From NCBI GenBank assembly GCA_030533445.1, contig CM060064.1, positions 46,499,787 through 46,563,786 of the forward strand: a stretch of 64,000 bases of DNA. Direction: 5' to 3'. The notes beneath the pieces are model-generated. The model had not been told where the DNA came from, made no database searches, and worked only from the letters and a program-made list of their open reading frames with translations. The translations under genes and the position numbers were made by a program. Of this stretch, positions 23,606 through 35,996 are shown in pieces. Each line of letters opens with the position of its first letter. Within the stretch, counting starts at the first letter, position 1. This DNA is from Cyprinodon diabolis (Eukaryota; Chordata; Actinopteri; Cyprinodontiformes; Cyprinodontidae).

Positions 23606-23795
23606 CTGGGGTGTCAAAGTCGTTCCAGAAAGGGCCGTGTGGCTGCTGGTTTTCTTTCCACCCAAGCAGTAGCACACCAGACTCCATTCATCCCATCAAG
23701 TCATCAGGTTAAGACTAGACTCACCTTGTTGAGATGAATGGTTGGGTGGAAAGAAAGTCAGCAGCCACACAGCCCTTTCTGGAACGACACCTGTG
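23606..23795. mobile_element. hAT MITE, 190 bp fold-back
   Basis: The perfect 8-bp duplication ATTTAGAT lies at 23598-23605 and 23796-23803. The arms GTTCCAGAAAGGGCCGTGTG and its inverse near 23765-23790 are about 60 bp long. It interrupts the Harbinger-like MITE; the paralogue at 54070 lacks it. Confidence 0.88.
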
Positions 23796-24719
23796 ATTTA
23801 GATGAAAAACACCTACCAGCCGCCGCGGTGAACCGCAAGGAGGCGACTGGGCCAGATGCTGCTGCTGAATGGGATTCCTACTGACAGTGCACCGCCGTAT
23901 GTGGGGGTCTGAGCGGCTCCGACAAAAATAATATTGGAAGGCAGGATGGTAATCTGGATGAACTGACTGCAATGATTATATTTTCAGGTGGACTTTCTCA
24001 CTTAAAAACATATTAAAACTACTTTATTCCCACTGATCACAGCAAATATAGCTGCAAGGCAGAGAAAGGATAGTGAAGCTCCGCCCAACGCGCGTCAGAC
24101 CCACTTTTGCACTGTGGCTGAAGCAGCAGACAAGCAGCAAAAATGAAGCAGCAGACGCGATTTTGCTGCTCTTGCTGCGTCCGGTGTGAACGCAGCATGA
24201 GAGATGAAGAACTTTGTTTACAGGATGCGCTGCTCACAGGTAAAACAACCCCTATTTTACACAACCTGAACTCAAACCCATCCAGGTATGGGTCCAAAAA
24301 CTGGGTGAACTCCATGAGCGGCAGGACTCTCCTTCCCTCAATATTCAATCCAATTAATATGACCTTTTGCAACGTTAGTCTACTTTACAAGGAACAAACA
24401 TCAGACCTAATATCATAGTTAGAGAAATAATGTTCTGCAACCTGATTTTTATCAGAATCAGCATTGCAGCTATATTGTGTTTTCATTATGATTTCATTTC
24501 TCGATAGTTAATCAGTTTTTACCGGTTTCATCCTGTCTCTCCTCTCCACTCGAACCCTGGCTCCCGAGCTTTGACCCACTTGGTATTTAAAACAAATCAG
24601 TTTCAGTTTCTCTGGCTTCATCTCGTGCTGCATTCACTGCAGTCCGACATTGGAAATTAGCCAACTAGTCATTTGCCACCCTATGCCCCCCCCCTAGTAG
24701 ATCCGACCATGAACAGAAT

Positions 24720-25084
24720 CAACAATAAATCTGGATCCAGGCTCAAAATGAGCACCTTGATATGTGCTTGAGAATGGCTTAGTCTCCGGTTAAACCCAGG
24801 TTTAAAGCCTTGCAGGGCAGCCTAAAGCCCACTGCCAACATTAAGACAGAAAAAAGAAAGAAAAACTGAATCAGGAAATTTTCTATAAACCAAACTGAAT
24901 GATTGTTTTTCTCTACTTCTAAAATAATTTTGATTTTAAAATGGAAAAAATGTCAAATTTTTTATATCATTTAAAAATTGAATGTATAACATTGATGCAT
25001 AAACACTTCTTTTTATTTCAGTGTTAAATTCTGTTTAAAGTAACATATTATGATTAAAAATGTCTCTGGATCTTTACTGGTTGA
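24720..25084. other. Intergenic DNA, nothing recognised
   Basis: AT-rich sequence. The words AACATTGATGCATAAA and TTTATTTCAGTGTTAAATTC at about 24990-25036 recur at about 25566-25612, so a short duplicated repeat surrounds the SINE that follows. Confidence 0.4.
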
Positions 25085-25315
25085 TGATTGGAGTGGCGGC
25101 CTAGTGGTTAGGGCATAGGGCTTTGAATCCTGTTGTGGGTTCGATCCCCCCCACTCCCCCAGACTGCCACTCTGGGTCCCTGAGCAAGACCCTTAACCCC
25201 GCACTGCTCCCCAGGCGCTGCATAATGGCAGCCCACTGCTCCCCAAGGGGATGAGTTAAATGCAGAGAAGTAATTTCCCTCTGGGATTATTAGAGTATGT
25301 AAAATACAAAAAAAA
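25085..25315 (+). mobile_element. tRNA-derived SINE
   Basis: The tRNA-like head contains an A box (GGCCTAGTGGTTAG) and a B box (GGGTTCGATCC, 25137-25147), the internal RNA polymerase III promoter. The body CCCTGAGCAAGACCC and the tail TTAAATGCAGAGAAGTAATT are shared with the reverse fragment at 60585-60690. An A-rich end follows at about 25303. Confidence 0.88.
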
Positions 25316-26709
25316 TAAAAATATTTGGACCCCGCTGATTTTTAATTGGTTACCGCTGGTCTATAGTGAATAAAAATCAGGGCCTCTAATATTATTTGAC
25401 AATTACGTTTTGTTAAATTGCAAATGCTATAAAGTGCCCAGCCTTAATCTAAGATATTCTACTTTTTAAAAAACATATTTATCTTTGAAATCTTTCTACC
25501 TCGGCTTTGCACAAAGTATTATTCTCTACTGCAAAAAACTTGGTTTATTTAAAAAGTCAACTTATAACATGGATGCATAAAAACCTCTTTTTATTTCAGT
25601 GTTAAATTCTGTTTAAACTAACAGATCATTAAAAATGTCTCTAGATCTTTACTGGTTGATTATTTTCTTATTCGGACCCACTGAGTTTTAATAGGTGACC
25701 CCTGGTCTAGATGAAGCAGAACCTTCTCTGCTGGGTTCCTGGGCTGTTCTCTGGCGTTTACCGTTTTCTAACTGGTGTTTCTAACTGGTTGGAGTTGATT
25801 CCAGAATGTTTCAGCTTCTGTCTCCCAGATCTGCTTTGTTCAGTCTGCTGCTGGAGCAGAAGAAGCTTAGGGGTGTCAATACTTTCTGTAAGCTCCTCCA
25901 AGCCGATGCAGAACCTTTTGACCTACCTCTGTGGACTGTCGGTTCCAACCTTCACATTTTAACTGTCACACAAACAGAAACAGAATAAAGACAGGTTGAT
26001 ACCAGAAACAGACAGCAGGGGGCAGCACTTCTGCAGGGTGGTTTATTTTCTGTAAAATGATGTGAAGGTACATTCTGCCTCCATCCTTCTGCTGAGGACT
26101 TCAGAAGTTTCAAATATATACAACATTCCCTGGTTATTATATTATTAATAAACTGAAATAAAAACATCAGTTTTTGCTCTGAAACTATAAACAACATGAA
26201 GGTGAGAAATTTAAACAGGTGAGTAAAAAAAAAAACGAACTTGGACAGACCCCCCCCCCCATTGGGGCGCATTCACACCCACAGACACTCAGCTCTGCTC
26301 ACACATCCAATAAAACTCAACGTGAAAACAATCCGGGCTCCACGGGTTCTCAGAACCTTCTGGTTCCTGATTCATATTTTCTGATCAATCTTAAAGGAAA
26401 AGTCCGATCAGATTCAGAATTCAAACTTCTGAAAGTTCTTTAAATATGAAATGATTCCATTCTGTTCAATAAATGATCAGTGTTTTTAATTCAGAGTAAT
26501 TTTCATGTGAATGTGCTTTACTGGAGGCATCCATGTTTGTCAAAGAACACTACTGCCACCTACTGGTTAGTGACGTCACGGTGCGGTATCGGCTGTTGAT
26601 CAAGTCCCAGTGCTGTATCTGGTGTTTGTCACAACGCGCTATTATCCAAGTCATCTTGAAAACATTCCTCTTCCAAATGTTGGCTACATATTACGGGTTT
26701 TTTCTCTGG
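25316..26709. other. Intergenic DNA, nothing recognised
   Basis: Holds the second copy of a short repeat (see 24720-25084), a C run at about 26251-26260, and unassigned frames. No exon is supported. Confidence 0.4.
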
Positions 26710-26711
26710 CC

Positions 26712-27014
26712 ACACCGGAAAAAAATCTAAATCTAGATAAGTCATTATTTCTTAAAATAAGTGCATTTGTTCTTGATTTGAGAAGGTAAAAAAGATATTT
26801 TGCCAATGGAACAAGAGAATTTACATTTAAAATAAGAAACCACGGTTGCATTGCCTTATTTCAAGTGCATTTTATCTAAATATCTTATTTTAGGAGTAAA
26901 ACTCCTCATTCCTTTGGCAAATCATTTCATTTACCAACTCAAATTAAGGGTAAATACACTTAATTTGAGACATTTTTACTTATTTCTAGATCGTTTTTTT
27001 TTTGTCCGGTGCAG
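26712..27014. mobile_element. MITE of the CACYGSAAAAAA family
   Basis: Ends CACCGGAAAAAAA and, reversed, CACCGGACAAAAAAAA. The interior (AAATAAGTGCATTTGTTCTT, TTTTGCCAATGGAACAAGA) matches the two tandem copies at 54398-54955. Non-coding. Confidence 0.75.
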
Positions 27015-27289
27015 AAGTTCGATGGCAAATCCTCCCTCTTCTGATCATTCATGCTTTTATTCCCTCAGTTACTTCTTTGGAGCAAGAAGCAGCTTTTCTT
27101 TGTTTCAGGCAGCAGCTCAGAGCATCCAACGCTTTACCTCCGTTTTTTACGCTGTATGAATTTTGTTGATTCTTTTAAAAGCTACTGAAGACCGGCTATT
27201 TAAGCAGCTTTTAATTAGACATGTGGTTTTTATGGCTTTGTTTGTATGTTTCCATTTGTTTTTAAAATGTTCTTATACAGTATATTCTG
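27015..27289. other. Short unassigned gap
   Basis: No gene or repeat recognised between the MITE and the array element. Confidence 0.4.
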
Positions 27290-28288
27290 CAACAGAGTAT
27301 TAGGGCCAGGCTAGAGATTTTTTTCTTCTATTACGAGAATAAAGTCAACTTAAAGTTGTATTTTAAGACAACTCTTCCAAGAAGCCCTTTCTTCCCTAAA
27401 ATGAGGAATGTGGAGCATCATGTGAAGTTCAACTTTAGCATCGGTTTGACTAATCAGGAAATCTTTTAGCAGCAGCATCAAACTGGGCAGGAGGTCAAAG
27501 TGGACTGATTGCTGATTGGTGGAGCTGGTCGGCCGTCATCTGCTGGGCGGAGCTCCAAGCTTTATTTCTAAAACGGGTTGTGGTATGATGACTTAATTCT
27601 CGTAATATTACGACTTTAGTCTCGTAAAGTTACTACTCTATTCTCGTAAAGTTACGAGTCTATTCTCGTAAAGTTACGACTCTATTCTCGTAAAGTTACG
27701 ACTATTCTCGTAAAGTTACGACTATTCTCGTAAAGTTACGACTCTATTGTTGTAATGTTAAATTATTCTCGTAATGTTACAACTTTATTTTCGTAATCTT
27801 ATGTCTTTATTCTTGTAATGTTACGACTCTATTCTCGTAAAGTTACAATTCTCGCAAAGTTACGACTATTCTCGTAAAGTTACGATTCTATTCTCGTAAA
27901 GTTACGACTACTCTCGTAAAGTTACGACTCTATTGTTGTAATGTTAAATTATTTTTGTAATCTTATGTCTTTATTCTTGTAATGTTACAACTCTATTCTC
28001 GTAAAGTTACGACTCTATTCTCGTAAAGTTACGACTCTACGAGAATAGAGTCTTAACTTTACGAGAATAGAGTCGTAACTTTACGAGAATAAAGTTCCGA
28101 ATACTTTTGTAAAGTTACGACTCTATTCTCGTAAAGTTACGACTCTATTCTCATAATGTTAAATTATTCTCGTAATGTTACAACTTTATTTTCGTAATCT
28201 TATGTCTTCATTCTTGTAATGTTACGACTTTATTCTGAAAATAGTTTTTTTTTTTAATCGCTAGCCTGGCCCTAATACTCCGTCATAG
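27290..28288. mobile_element. Opposed-array element, copy 1
   Basis: Terminal inverted repeats GTATTAGGGCCAGGCTAGAG (left) and the same sequence reversed at right (28261-28281). A short left arm of GAGAATAAAGTC is followed by the shared core at about 27355-27590, then by about 650 bp of 20-22 bp units of the TTCTCGTAAAGTTACGAC type. TATTCT occurs just outside both ends (27283 and 28289) and may be a 6-bp target duplication. A few units at 28035-28095 are inverted within the array. Confidence 0.8.
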
Positions 28289-30801
28289 TATTCTACATAG
28301 TTTTATTGTATTACGTTTTTACTTTTGATTTTTATTTTTGAAAAGTACTATAAAAATAAATTTTAATTATTTACTTCCTCTTCAAGTTGGCGATCCAACG
28401 ACCAACCCGTCCGTGGAGGATCAGGAATCAGAAAGGTGGAATAACTCTTTATTTTCACTTTTACCCGATGTATTCCAGCATCCAGCTGCCATGCACGTGG
28501 GCATTGTCAGTTTCACTATAGCTCTGGTGAATTTCAATGGTGAAGTCCTCTGGAAATCTTCAATAATTGTTGTTGATTGCAGATGTGTCTAGTAGTTCCC
28601 ATTGATTTTGCTTGTAAAGCGGGGAGAATGGCGCTAGGCTTACCGCACCGTGACGTCACTGCTGGAAGATGGCAGGAGGGAGGGGCTACTATATTTGGGC
28701 AAAAATGGCCGTTCACAGAATTGGTGATCACGATGAAAATAATTGCTTTTATTTTTTTACTGATTAACACTAAATTCATAAAATCACCGCAAACGTATTA
28801 GTTTTAGGGATAAATAATGATCCGTTGATCATTTCCTGCTGACCGAACTTTTCCTTTAAGAGAATGAAACAAATTCCTCTTTAAACGGGACGGTTCTGAT
28901 TCACCAACAGAGAGAAGGAATCTGTAGACTGAGAAGAACCACAGAGACAAGTCCAAACGGACCGGATCAGAGACTTTAATGGTCTGAGCTTTTGGTTCGG
29001 GTTCCATCAGCTCTGGTCTGCAGGGGGCAGCACTCAGAGCAGACCAGATGCAGGAATCCGACCCGTTTAAAGAAGCTCTACTAGTTCTGCTCCAAAGACC
29101 GGTCCAATATTGGTCAAGGTGTATGTAAAGTTCGGACCCAGAGTGGATCAGAGGAAATGGACGGTAAATTGAAACCAGAGGGGTTCTGGTGAATCATGAA
29201 CGGGTCAGAATACGTCTGAACTTCAGGAACCTGATTGGATCGGAACCTTTCCCAGCTGAATCAGGAACCGGAGCCGTCAGGACCGGTCAGGGAGGAGGAA
29301 CGTAACTTTTTATCGGATCGGAACCCCATAAAACAAACGTATTTACATGTTACAGAAACAATATGGCTGAAGAAGTGGCGCAGTGGCAAGCAGAGGGGCG
29401 TGGCCAATCACAGTGAGTGGGCGGGGCTAAGGGAAAGTGCCCTGTAACCAGAGGAGGCCTCCGATTGGCTGAAATCTCAACAAAAATATAATCTCAATAT
29501 TTCTAAATAATTTTAAGTTTTTTTTTTCTTTCAAAGTGCAAAAGTCCGATGGACCGCTGGTTCTGTCGGAACCAGGAGGATTCGTGTCGGGTTCGGACGT
29601 GGACGTTCCGATGAAATGGACCAGAATCTTCCTGGTTCCGGGACACGGTACCACCGCAGCTAACGGCTCGTCGCTGCAGCCGACCAGCACCAGGGTTCTG
29701 GACGCGGTCCGGGGGAATGTGGGCTTGGATCTAAAGCGGACCTCACAGAACCGGTGAGGTTCTAGTCTGGTTGAACAAGATCTAGATTCTAGTTGATCCA
29801 AACTAGATTTCTGTGACCCGGTTTCTCCTAAAGTAAGGCGATAAGTATCGGCATCGATATGTTTCTGACCCAGACGGTCCCGGGTGAACCCGATCCAGAC
29901 TGCGGTTTGGATCGCCGGTTCTGCAGGCTTTCTGAAAGGTTCAGTAGAACCGGGTTCAGGGCGGTCCGGTAACGCTACGCCTCAGACATTTGGACCGCAG
30001 CCTCATACTCGACTGGGTTTCCATCCTTTCAGCCGTTTGGTTCTGAGGTGAGGGAACTGGACCCTGAAGCAGAATCGGACCGCCCCATTCTCCTCTCAGA
30101 ACAAAAAAGGGTGTAAAACCAACCAGAGAGTTCTGGAGGATCAACTGTTAGTGGGCCGAGCCTGAGACCAGCCTCACCTGGTTCAGAACCACAGGACTTT
30201 AGATCAGTTTTTCTAATCTTTTCAAAATAAAAGCTCCTGTTTAACTTCCTGTTCTCAGTAAAGACCGAAGCCGTGTGTTCTGGTCAGGCTGCCGGGTTCT
30301 AATAACGTCAGGCGGGGCAGAAAGCCGGGTCTCTGTTTGGATCGAATGGTCTGATCCGTCTGGATCAGCGGGTGACCTAGTTTTCAGCAGAGCAGTAAGA
30401 GAGGAGAACCGGCCTGCGGACTTCCTGGGCTGCTGCCGAGCCTGTTCTGGAGGGGGAAACAGAACCAGTTTGTCAGTCAGAACCTGCTCTAGGCGGGTTC
30501 TGAAATGGCACTTAGAACTGCAGGAACCTGGTGATCTGCTGAGGCGTCGCAGTCAGAACCCCGTTGGACTCCATGGCTGAGTTCCTGTTAAAGTGGCTGA
30601 TGGGCCGGGCCGGGTCGGGTCGGGCCGGCGCCCAGAGCACGTCTGCATGCATAAGAAAGCTCCTCGAAGCGCTGCTGGTTGGGGTCGGAGGCGCTCCGGC
30701 ACCACGCTGAGGCGCTGACAGGAATCAGAATCCATCTTGCATCTTGACCTCCGACCTTTGACCTCAGCTCTGGGTGGGTGGGGTAGGAGGGGGGGCACAG
30801 T
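28289..30801. other. 3' flank and probable 3' UTR of the CRTC2-like gene
   Basis: The gene's stop codon is at 30802-30804 on the minus strand. The nearest minus-strand polyadenylation-like hexamers downstream are ATTAAA at 28975-28980 and AATAAA near 28750; no AATAAA was found closer. If 28975 is used, the 3' UTR would be about 1.8 kb. Several open frames here (for example 29427-29801) have no recognised motif. Confidence 0.4.
28975..28980 (-). terminator. Candidate polyadenylation signal ATTAAA
   Basis: Minus-strand ATTAAA (plus TTTAAT) about 1.8 kb beyond the CRTC2 stop codon. Chosen only because no AATAAA lies nearer to the stop. Confidence 0.25.
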
Positions 30802-30977
30802 TCACTTGAGCCGGTCGGACCGGAACGAGTCCTCCACGGCCGGGTCGGCCAGCATCAGGTCCCCCTCCAGCATGTCCAGAGACAGCGGGTCCATCCGGAG
30901 CTGCTCGTCCAGAGAGAACGGGTCCATCTCGAAGCCCGGCACGTGGGACAGGGCGCTGGCAATCTCCTTGGACAGGC
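30802..30977 (-). CDS. crtc2: crtc2 terminal exon, transactivation domain
   Basis: 176 bp including TGA, acceptor TCCTACAG|GCC. Encodes [20 protein letters not shown] then [19 protein letters not shown] and [14 protein letters not shown]. The acidic/hydrophobic pattern is the conserved C-terminal CRTC activation domain. Confidence 0.96.
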
Positions 30978-31395
30978 CTGTAGGAGAGTCCCCTAGGGCG
31001 GGGCGGTACCACAGAACACAGATCAGGTCTTCATACCAAACTACTAGCGAATGGATGAAAGGAGCGGTTCTGTTGGGCCGGTACCTGTGAGGATGATGTT
31101 GGGAACATGTTGCCGGCCGTCGCCGCTGTAGTTCTGATTCTGGTTGTTGAGCTGCTGCTGCTGCTGCTGGTCCCCGGGTTCCTGCAGATCCAGGGGCTCC
31201 TGGCTGTTGGAGGGGTACTGGTTCTGGCCCAGTCCGCAGTGGTTCTGGCTCAGTCCGCTGTGGTTCAGGGAAAGACTGTCGGCTGGGTTCTCAGCTGTGA
31301 ACTGGAACAGCGGAGAACGGGTTTGGTTAGCTGGGTCGGGTAATTCTAATTTAATACGTTTAATGGCATCAACAAGTACCCATGACACTATATAT

Positions 31396-31438
<43 letters not shown>

Positions 31439-34400
31439 TATATATATAGATATATATATAAATATAATCCTTTGTCATCTTTACCATCAAGAGGCTGCAG
31501 CCATGTCTCCCAATTTCCTTGTTTTTCAACAATTTTTGTTGAAACTTGCGTTCTCCGATTCTGTAGCTTTTTCTTCGTCTAGAGCTTCTTTTTCAAACAT
31601 ACGATTTTACGATCAACCGGAAGCAGTCCCGCGCAAACAGGCGGAACCAGTTATATCTGTACAACGCAGCATGTGGGCCAGGCTAGAGATTTTTTTTTTT
31701 ACATTTTGAGAATAAAGTCTTAACATTACGAGAATAAAGTCGTAACTTTATAAGAATAAAGTAATAAAATTATGAGATTAAAGTCGTAATATTGCAAGAA
31801 TGAAGTAATATTATGAGAAATTAGTCAAAAGAATGTCAAAAAATTACGAGAATAAAGTCGTAACTTTACAAGAATAAAGTAATGAAATTATAAGATTAAA
31901 GTCGTAATATTACAAGAATAAATAGTATTATGAAAAATAAGTCACAAGAATGTCATAAAAATTACGAGAATAAAGTCGTGACTTTACGAGAATAAAGTCG
32001 TAACAATACGAGAATAAAGTCGTAATATTACAAGAATAAAGTAATATTATAAGAAATAAGTCACAAAAATGTCATAAAAATTACGAGAATAAAATCGTAA
32101 CTTTACGAGAATAAAGTGGTAACTTTACGAGAATAAATTAATAAAATTATGAGATTAAAGTCGTAATAGTACGAAAAAAAAGTAATATGAGAAATAAGTC
32201 ACAAGAATGTCAAAAAAAATTACGAGAATAAAGTCGTAACATTACGAGAATAGAGTCGTAACTTTTTAAGAATAAAGTAATAAAATTATGAGATTAAAGT
32301 CGTAATATTACAAGAATGAAGTAATATTATGAGAAATTAGTCAAAAGAATGTAAAAAAATTACGAGAATAAAGTCGTAACTTTACAAGAATAAAGTAATG
32401 AAATTATAAGATTAAAGTCATAATATTACAAGAATAAATAGTATTATGAAAAATAAGTCACAAGAATGTCATAAAAATTACGAGAATAAAGTCGTGACTT
32501 TACGAGAATAAAGTCGTAACAATATGAGAATAAAGTCGTAATATTACAAGAATAAATATTATAAGAAATAAGTCACAAAAATGTCATAAAAATTACGAGA
32601 ATAAAATCGTAACTTTACGAGAATAAAGTTGTAACTTTACGAGAATAAATTAATAAAATTATGAGATTAAAGTCGTAATAGTACGAAAAAAAAGTAATAT
32701 GAGAAAAAAGTCACAAGAATGTCAAAAAAATTACGAGAATAAAGTCGTAACTTTACGAGAATAAAGTCGTAACATTACGAGAATAGAGTCGTAACTTTAC
32801 GAGAATAAAGTCGCAACATTACGAGAATAGAGTCGTTACAGAACAAGAATAAAGTCGTAACAATATGAGAATAAAGTAATAAAATTACAAGATTAAAGTC
32901 GTATTTTATTACAACTCCTACAAGAAGCCCTTTCTTCCCTAAAATGAGGAATGTGGAGCATCATGTGAAGTTCTACTTTAGCATCGGTTTGACTAATCAG
33001 GAAATCTTTTAGCAGCAGCATCAAACTGGGCAGGATGTCAAAGTGGACTCTGGTTGCTGATTGGTGGAGCTGGTCGGACGTCATCTGCTGGGCGGAGCTA
33101 CAAAGCTTTATTTCTAAAATGGGTTGTTGTATGATTAATTTTATGATAGTAATGTTACCTCTTTATTCTCAAAATAAAAAAAAAAAAAAAATCTCTAGCT
33201 TGGCCCTAATACTCCGTCATAATATCTGGTATATCTGATGTCACAATTATGCCACAATAATAACGTTTAATGAATTTTTATGGAATTAAGGCCATCATTT
33301 AAAAAATAATAATTGAATGACTTTTAATGATTTTTAATGACCCTGGGAACTGGACCGGACCGGAACTGGGACCGGACCTGTGGTAAGCAGGGTTTCTGTC
33401 TCTTTAACCTCTTTGTTCTGCTGCCTATTGAGCAGATCAGTTGGGATCGGGTCATAATAAACCTCTGGACCTCCACTGTCAGGTCTCTCTGTTGAAGACC
33501 TTCAATGGGGACTGGAAGTTTATTCCGGAAGTTGTATTCAAAGCCTTCGGGAATAGAGCGCCGGACTTATTTCTATGTACTATATATCTATTATTTTAGA
33601 TTGGCGTTTGGTAGGGAGTAAAATGGTGCATGTACATAAGTTTCCAGCATAACTGTAACTACCCGATCCGTCCCTGAAGCACCATCCATCCTGCGCATGC
33701 GCGAACACAATAATAATATCTGGACTGCCGAAAAACTACGTTTTTAATAACGGTACTGAAAATACTTATTTATATACGTAAAACAGTAAAGACAAGAACA
33801 ATTTAAGGTCAGATTGCCACACGCTTAAAAAAACACCAATAACTAAGTAATTTAATAGTTGTTTTTTACATGACTAACATGCCCATTGAGGTAGTTTAAA
33901 GTGTATTTTTATTATAAAACTATAGGGATAAACAAGTGTTGACTATGGGTATGCTGGTCTGACCGGATACGGTCATCTGACAGAACACCAGCGCCATCGG
34001 GTACATTTGTTTGAGACTTCCAGTCTTAGTTACGGACCAGAACATCTTTGTTTATTGTCGTTTGTTGTTTTGTTTGACCCGCTGGTAGCAGGAAACACCA
34101 TGAGGATCCAAGCTGAAGGGGGTCAGAACCTTACCTGCTGACCGGGTTTTCCTGAGAGCTGCAGGCTCAGGTACGGGTCATCCAGCAGGGAGCTGAACAA
34201 GGCATCCTGGAAGAGAACAAACCCAGTCAGGTTCTCTTAACTCACAACAACTGTAGGAACATCAACATTAGCGCGGGGGCATAAATTGGCCTTTAATGTT
34301 TCAAAAGTGCTTTGTAAGCAGGTGAAAGGTTATTTCTAAGACAACCTCCTCTGTTGAGAGATGGTTTTTATTTTGTCTTTGTCCATGTTGGGACAGCTGT

Positions 34401-35953
34401 CAGTCTGCTCTGAGACACACTTAATATTATCAGCGTTCTGATGGCATTTTAGTGAAAAGATTTTTATCAAAAACATAATTAATGTGCACAAATAAGGAAT
34501 AGTTGTATTAAACATTCATGTAAACAGAGGTTTATGGGGCCCCCAGGAACTTGGGGCCCTAGGCACCTGCCTAGTATTGCCTAATAAAACGTTCCAGTCA
34601 GCTGGATTCTGTTGGGACCAAGCTGAGGGTTTCTGTCCTCAGGGTTCTGCTCTAATCCGTGTTGGTGATGCCGGTCCGTGTTCTGGTCCAGAGAAGAACC
34701 AGAACGACAGATCGGGTCAATGTTAGCGCCATGCTAATAGCAGACATCGCTGCGAACACACCAGACCTTTGTGTTTGCAGAATTAACTCACGTTGTAGAA
34801 GTCTGTGTTCAGGTTGATCTGCTGCTGCTGCTGCTGAGGAGAACCACCAACCCTCTGCTCCAGGTCCGCTTTGACCCAGCACAGAGAAGACGTCTGGATG
34901 CATGGCTCCACAGCGCCCTCCGACTTCACCCCCGTGTTCTGCTGCGTTCCCATGGACCTCTGAGGCTGCAGAGGAGTAGAACCAGGTTAAAACATCAGAA
35001 AACAGTCCTTCCGGAGCGAATCAGGCGCTCCACACCCACCGATCCAAAGTGCTGCTGAAGGTGCTGGTTCCGCAGGTTCTGCAGGTGGAGCTGCTGCTGC
35101 TGGACGTTTGATCTTGGCTGCTGGAGGCGGTGCTGACCCAAAGAATGGGCCTGCTGTCCAGACTGGGAACCGGGCTGGTGCTGGTGGGACTGGCTGAGCG
35201 GGTACGGAGGGAGGCGCTGGTCCAAAGGCAGCTTGCTGGTGTCCAGAGGGACGCCCTGCAGGGGACAGACAGGAAGGCAGCTAACATGCAGTAAAAGAGA
35301 GACGTCTTAAACAGGGACAGCAGCAATAGGGCCAGGGTCCTGCCACAGCTCACTGATTTATCCAGTGTCTGACTGACGTCACAAAATCTGCTAAAACGCT
35401 GCAGGATGCTGAACTTTCTATGGAATTATCTATTCTGGGTTTATAGAGAAATCCATCCGTCCATCATTCATCCATTAGGGCTGGGCGATAATTCAATAAC
35501 GATATATATCGATAGACGTGTGGCGCAATAGAAAAAACAGAGTCGATAAAAGTTCGATAAGAAACGCAGTTTTCCTTCCTTCTCATTGTAGCCTAGCATG
35601 TCGGTTTATGCTAGTCACTACTTCCTCCCAACCAATCACAATCGCGGACCCAGGCACGACGTCACAAAGCGCCGCCCTCTCAAACCACATCACAGAGCAC
35701 ATGAAGATGTCGCAGCAAGGAGAGGCGGAGGAAATTGTTCCAAAGAAGGGTTTTAGTAGTTCGCCAGTTTGGCAGTATTTCGGTCATGGCAAGTCGGACA
35801 AAAAACAAACCACGGTCATCTGTAAAATGTGTCGGGAACCAGTGAAAACCAAGTCTGACGACATAACCAACTCATCTCAGCGGCTCACACCCGCAGGAGT
35901 ACAAGCTGTGTAGGCCCCGGTGCGGCTCTCCTCCGAGGAATCTTCGGGGAAAA

Positions 35954-35996
<43 letters not shown>

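Larger units (their letters stand above)
23213..24197. mobile_element. Harbinger-like MITE, GCTACGTTCACACC family
   Basis: Inverted ends TGCTACGTTCACACCGGACG and, at right reversed, TGCTGCGTTCACACCGGACG, flanked by the 3-bp duplication TGA (23210-23212, 24198-24200). A three-base target duplication and no coding capacity suggest a PIF/Harbinger-derived MITE. Related pieces lie at 52446-54354 and 63763-64000. It carries the nested hAT MITE at 23606-23795. Confidence 0.8.
18528..24711. mobile_element. hAT-like element swollen by nested insertions
   Basis: The 8-bp duplication AACAGAAT lies at 18520-18527 and 24712-24719. Ends CAGGGGCGGATCT (left) and CATGGTCGGATCT (right, reverse-complemented) match at 11 of 13 bases. 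Inside are two Tc1 elements (19407-20909 and 21047-22681), a Harbinger-like MITE (23213-24197) containing a hAT MITE, and a helicase fragment. No hAT transposase was recognised in what remains. Confidence 0.7.

Noticed and set aside
25085..25160. Possible tRNA gene with A and B boxes
   Set aside because: The acceptor stem cannot be formed and a SINE body and tail follow directly; it is a SINE head.
29427..29801. 124-codon minus-strand ORF downstream of crtc2
   Set aside because: No recognised motif, low-complexity GGTTCTG-rich composition, and it lies in the likely 3' UTR or flank.
30764..31012. 82-codon minus ORF over the last crtc2 exon
   Set aside because: It is an out-of-frame shadow of the true terminal exon, which reads [15 protein letters not shown] in another frame.
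31295..31301. Alternative acceptor seven bases inside the VPNIILTG exon
   Set aside because: Using it would give a phase mismatch with the preceding exon ending PGQQ in phase 0.
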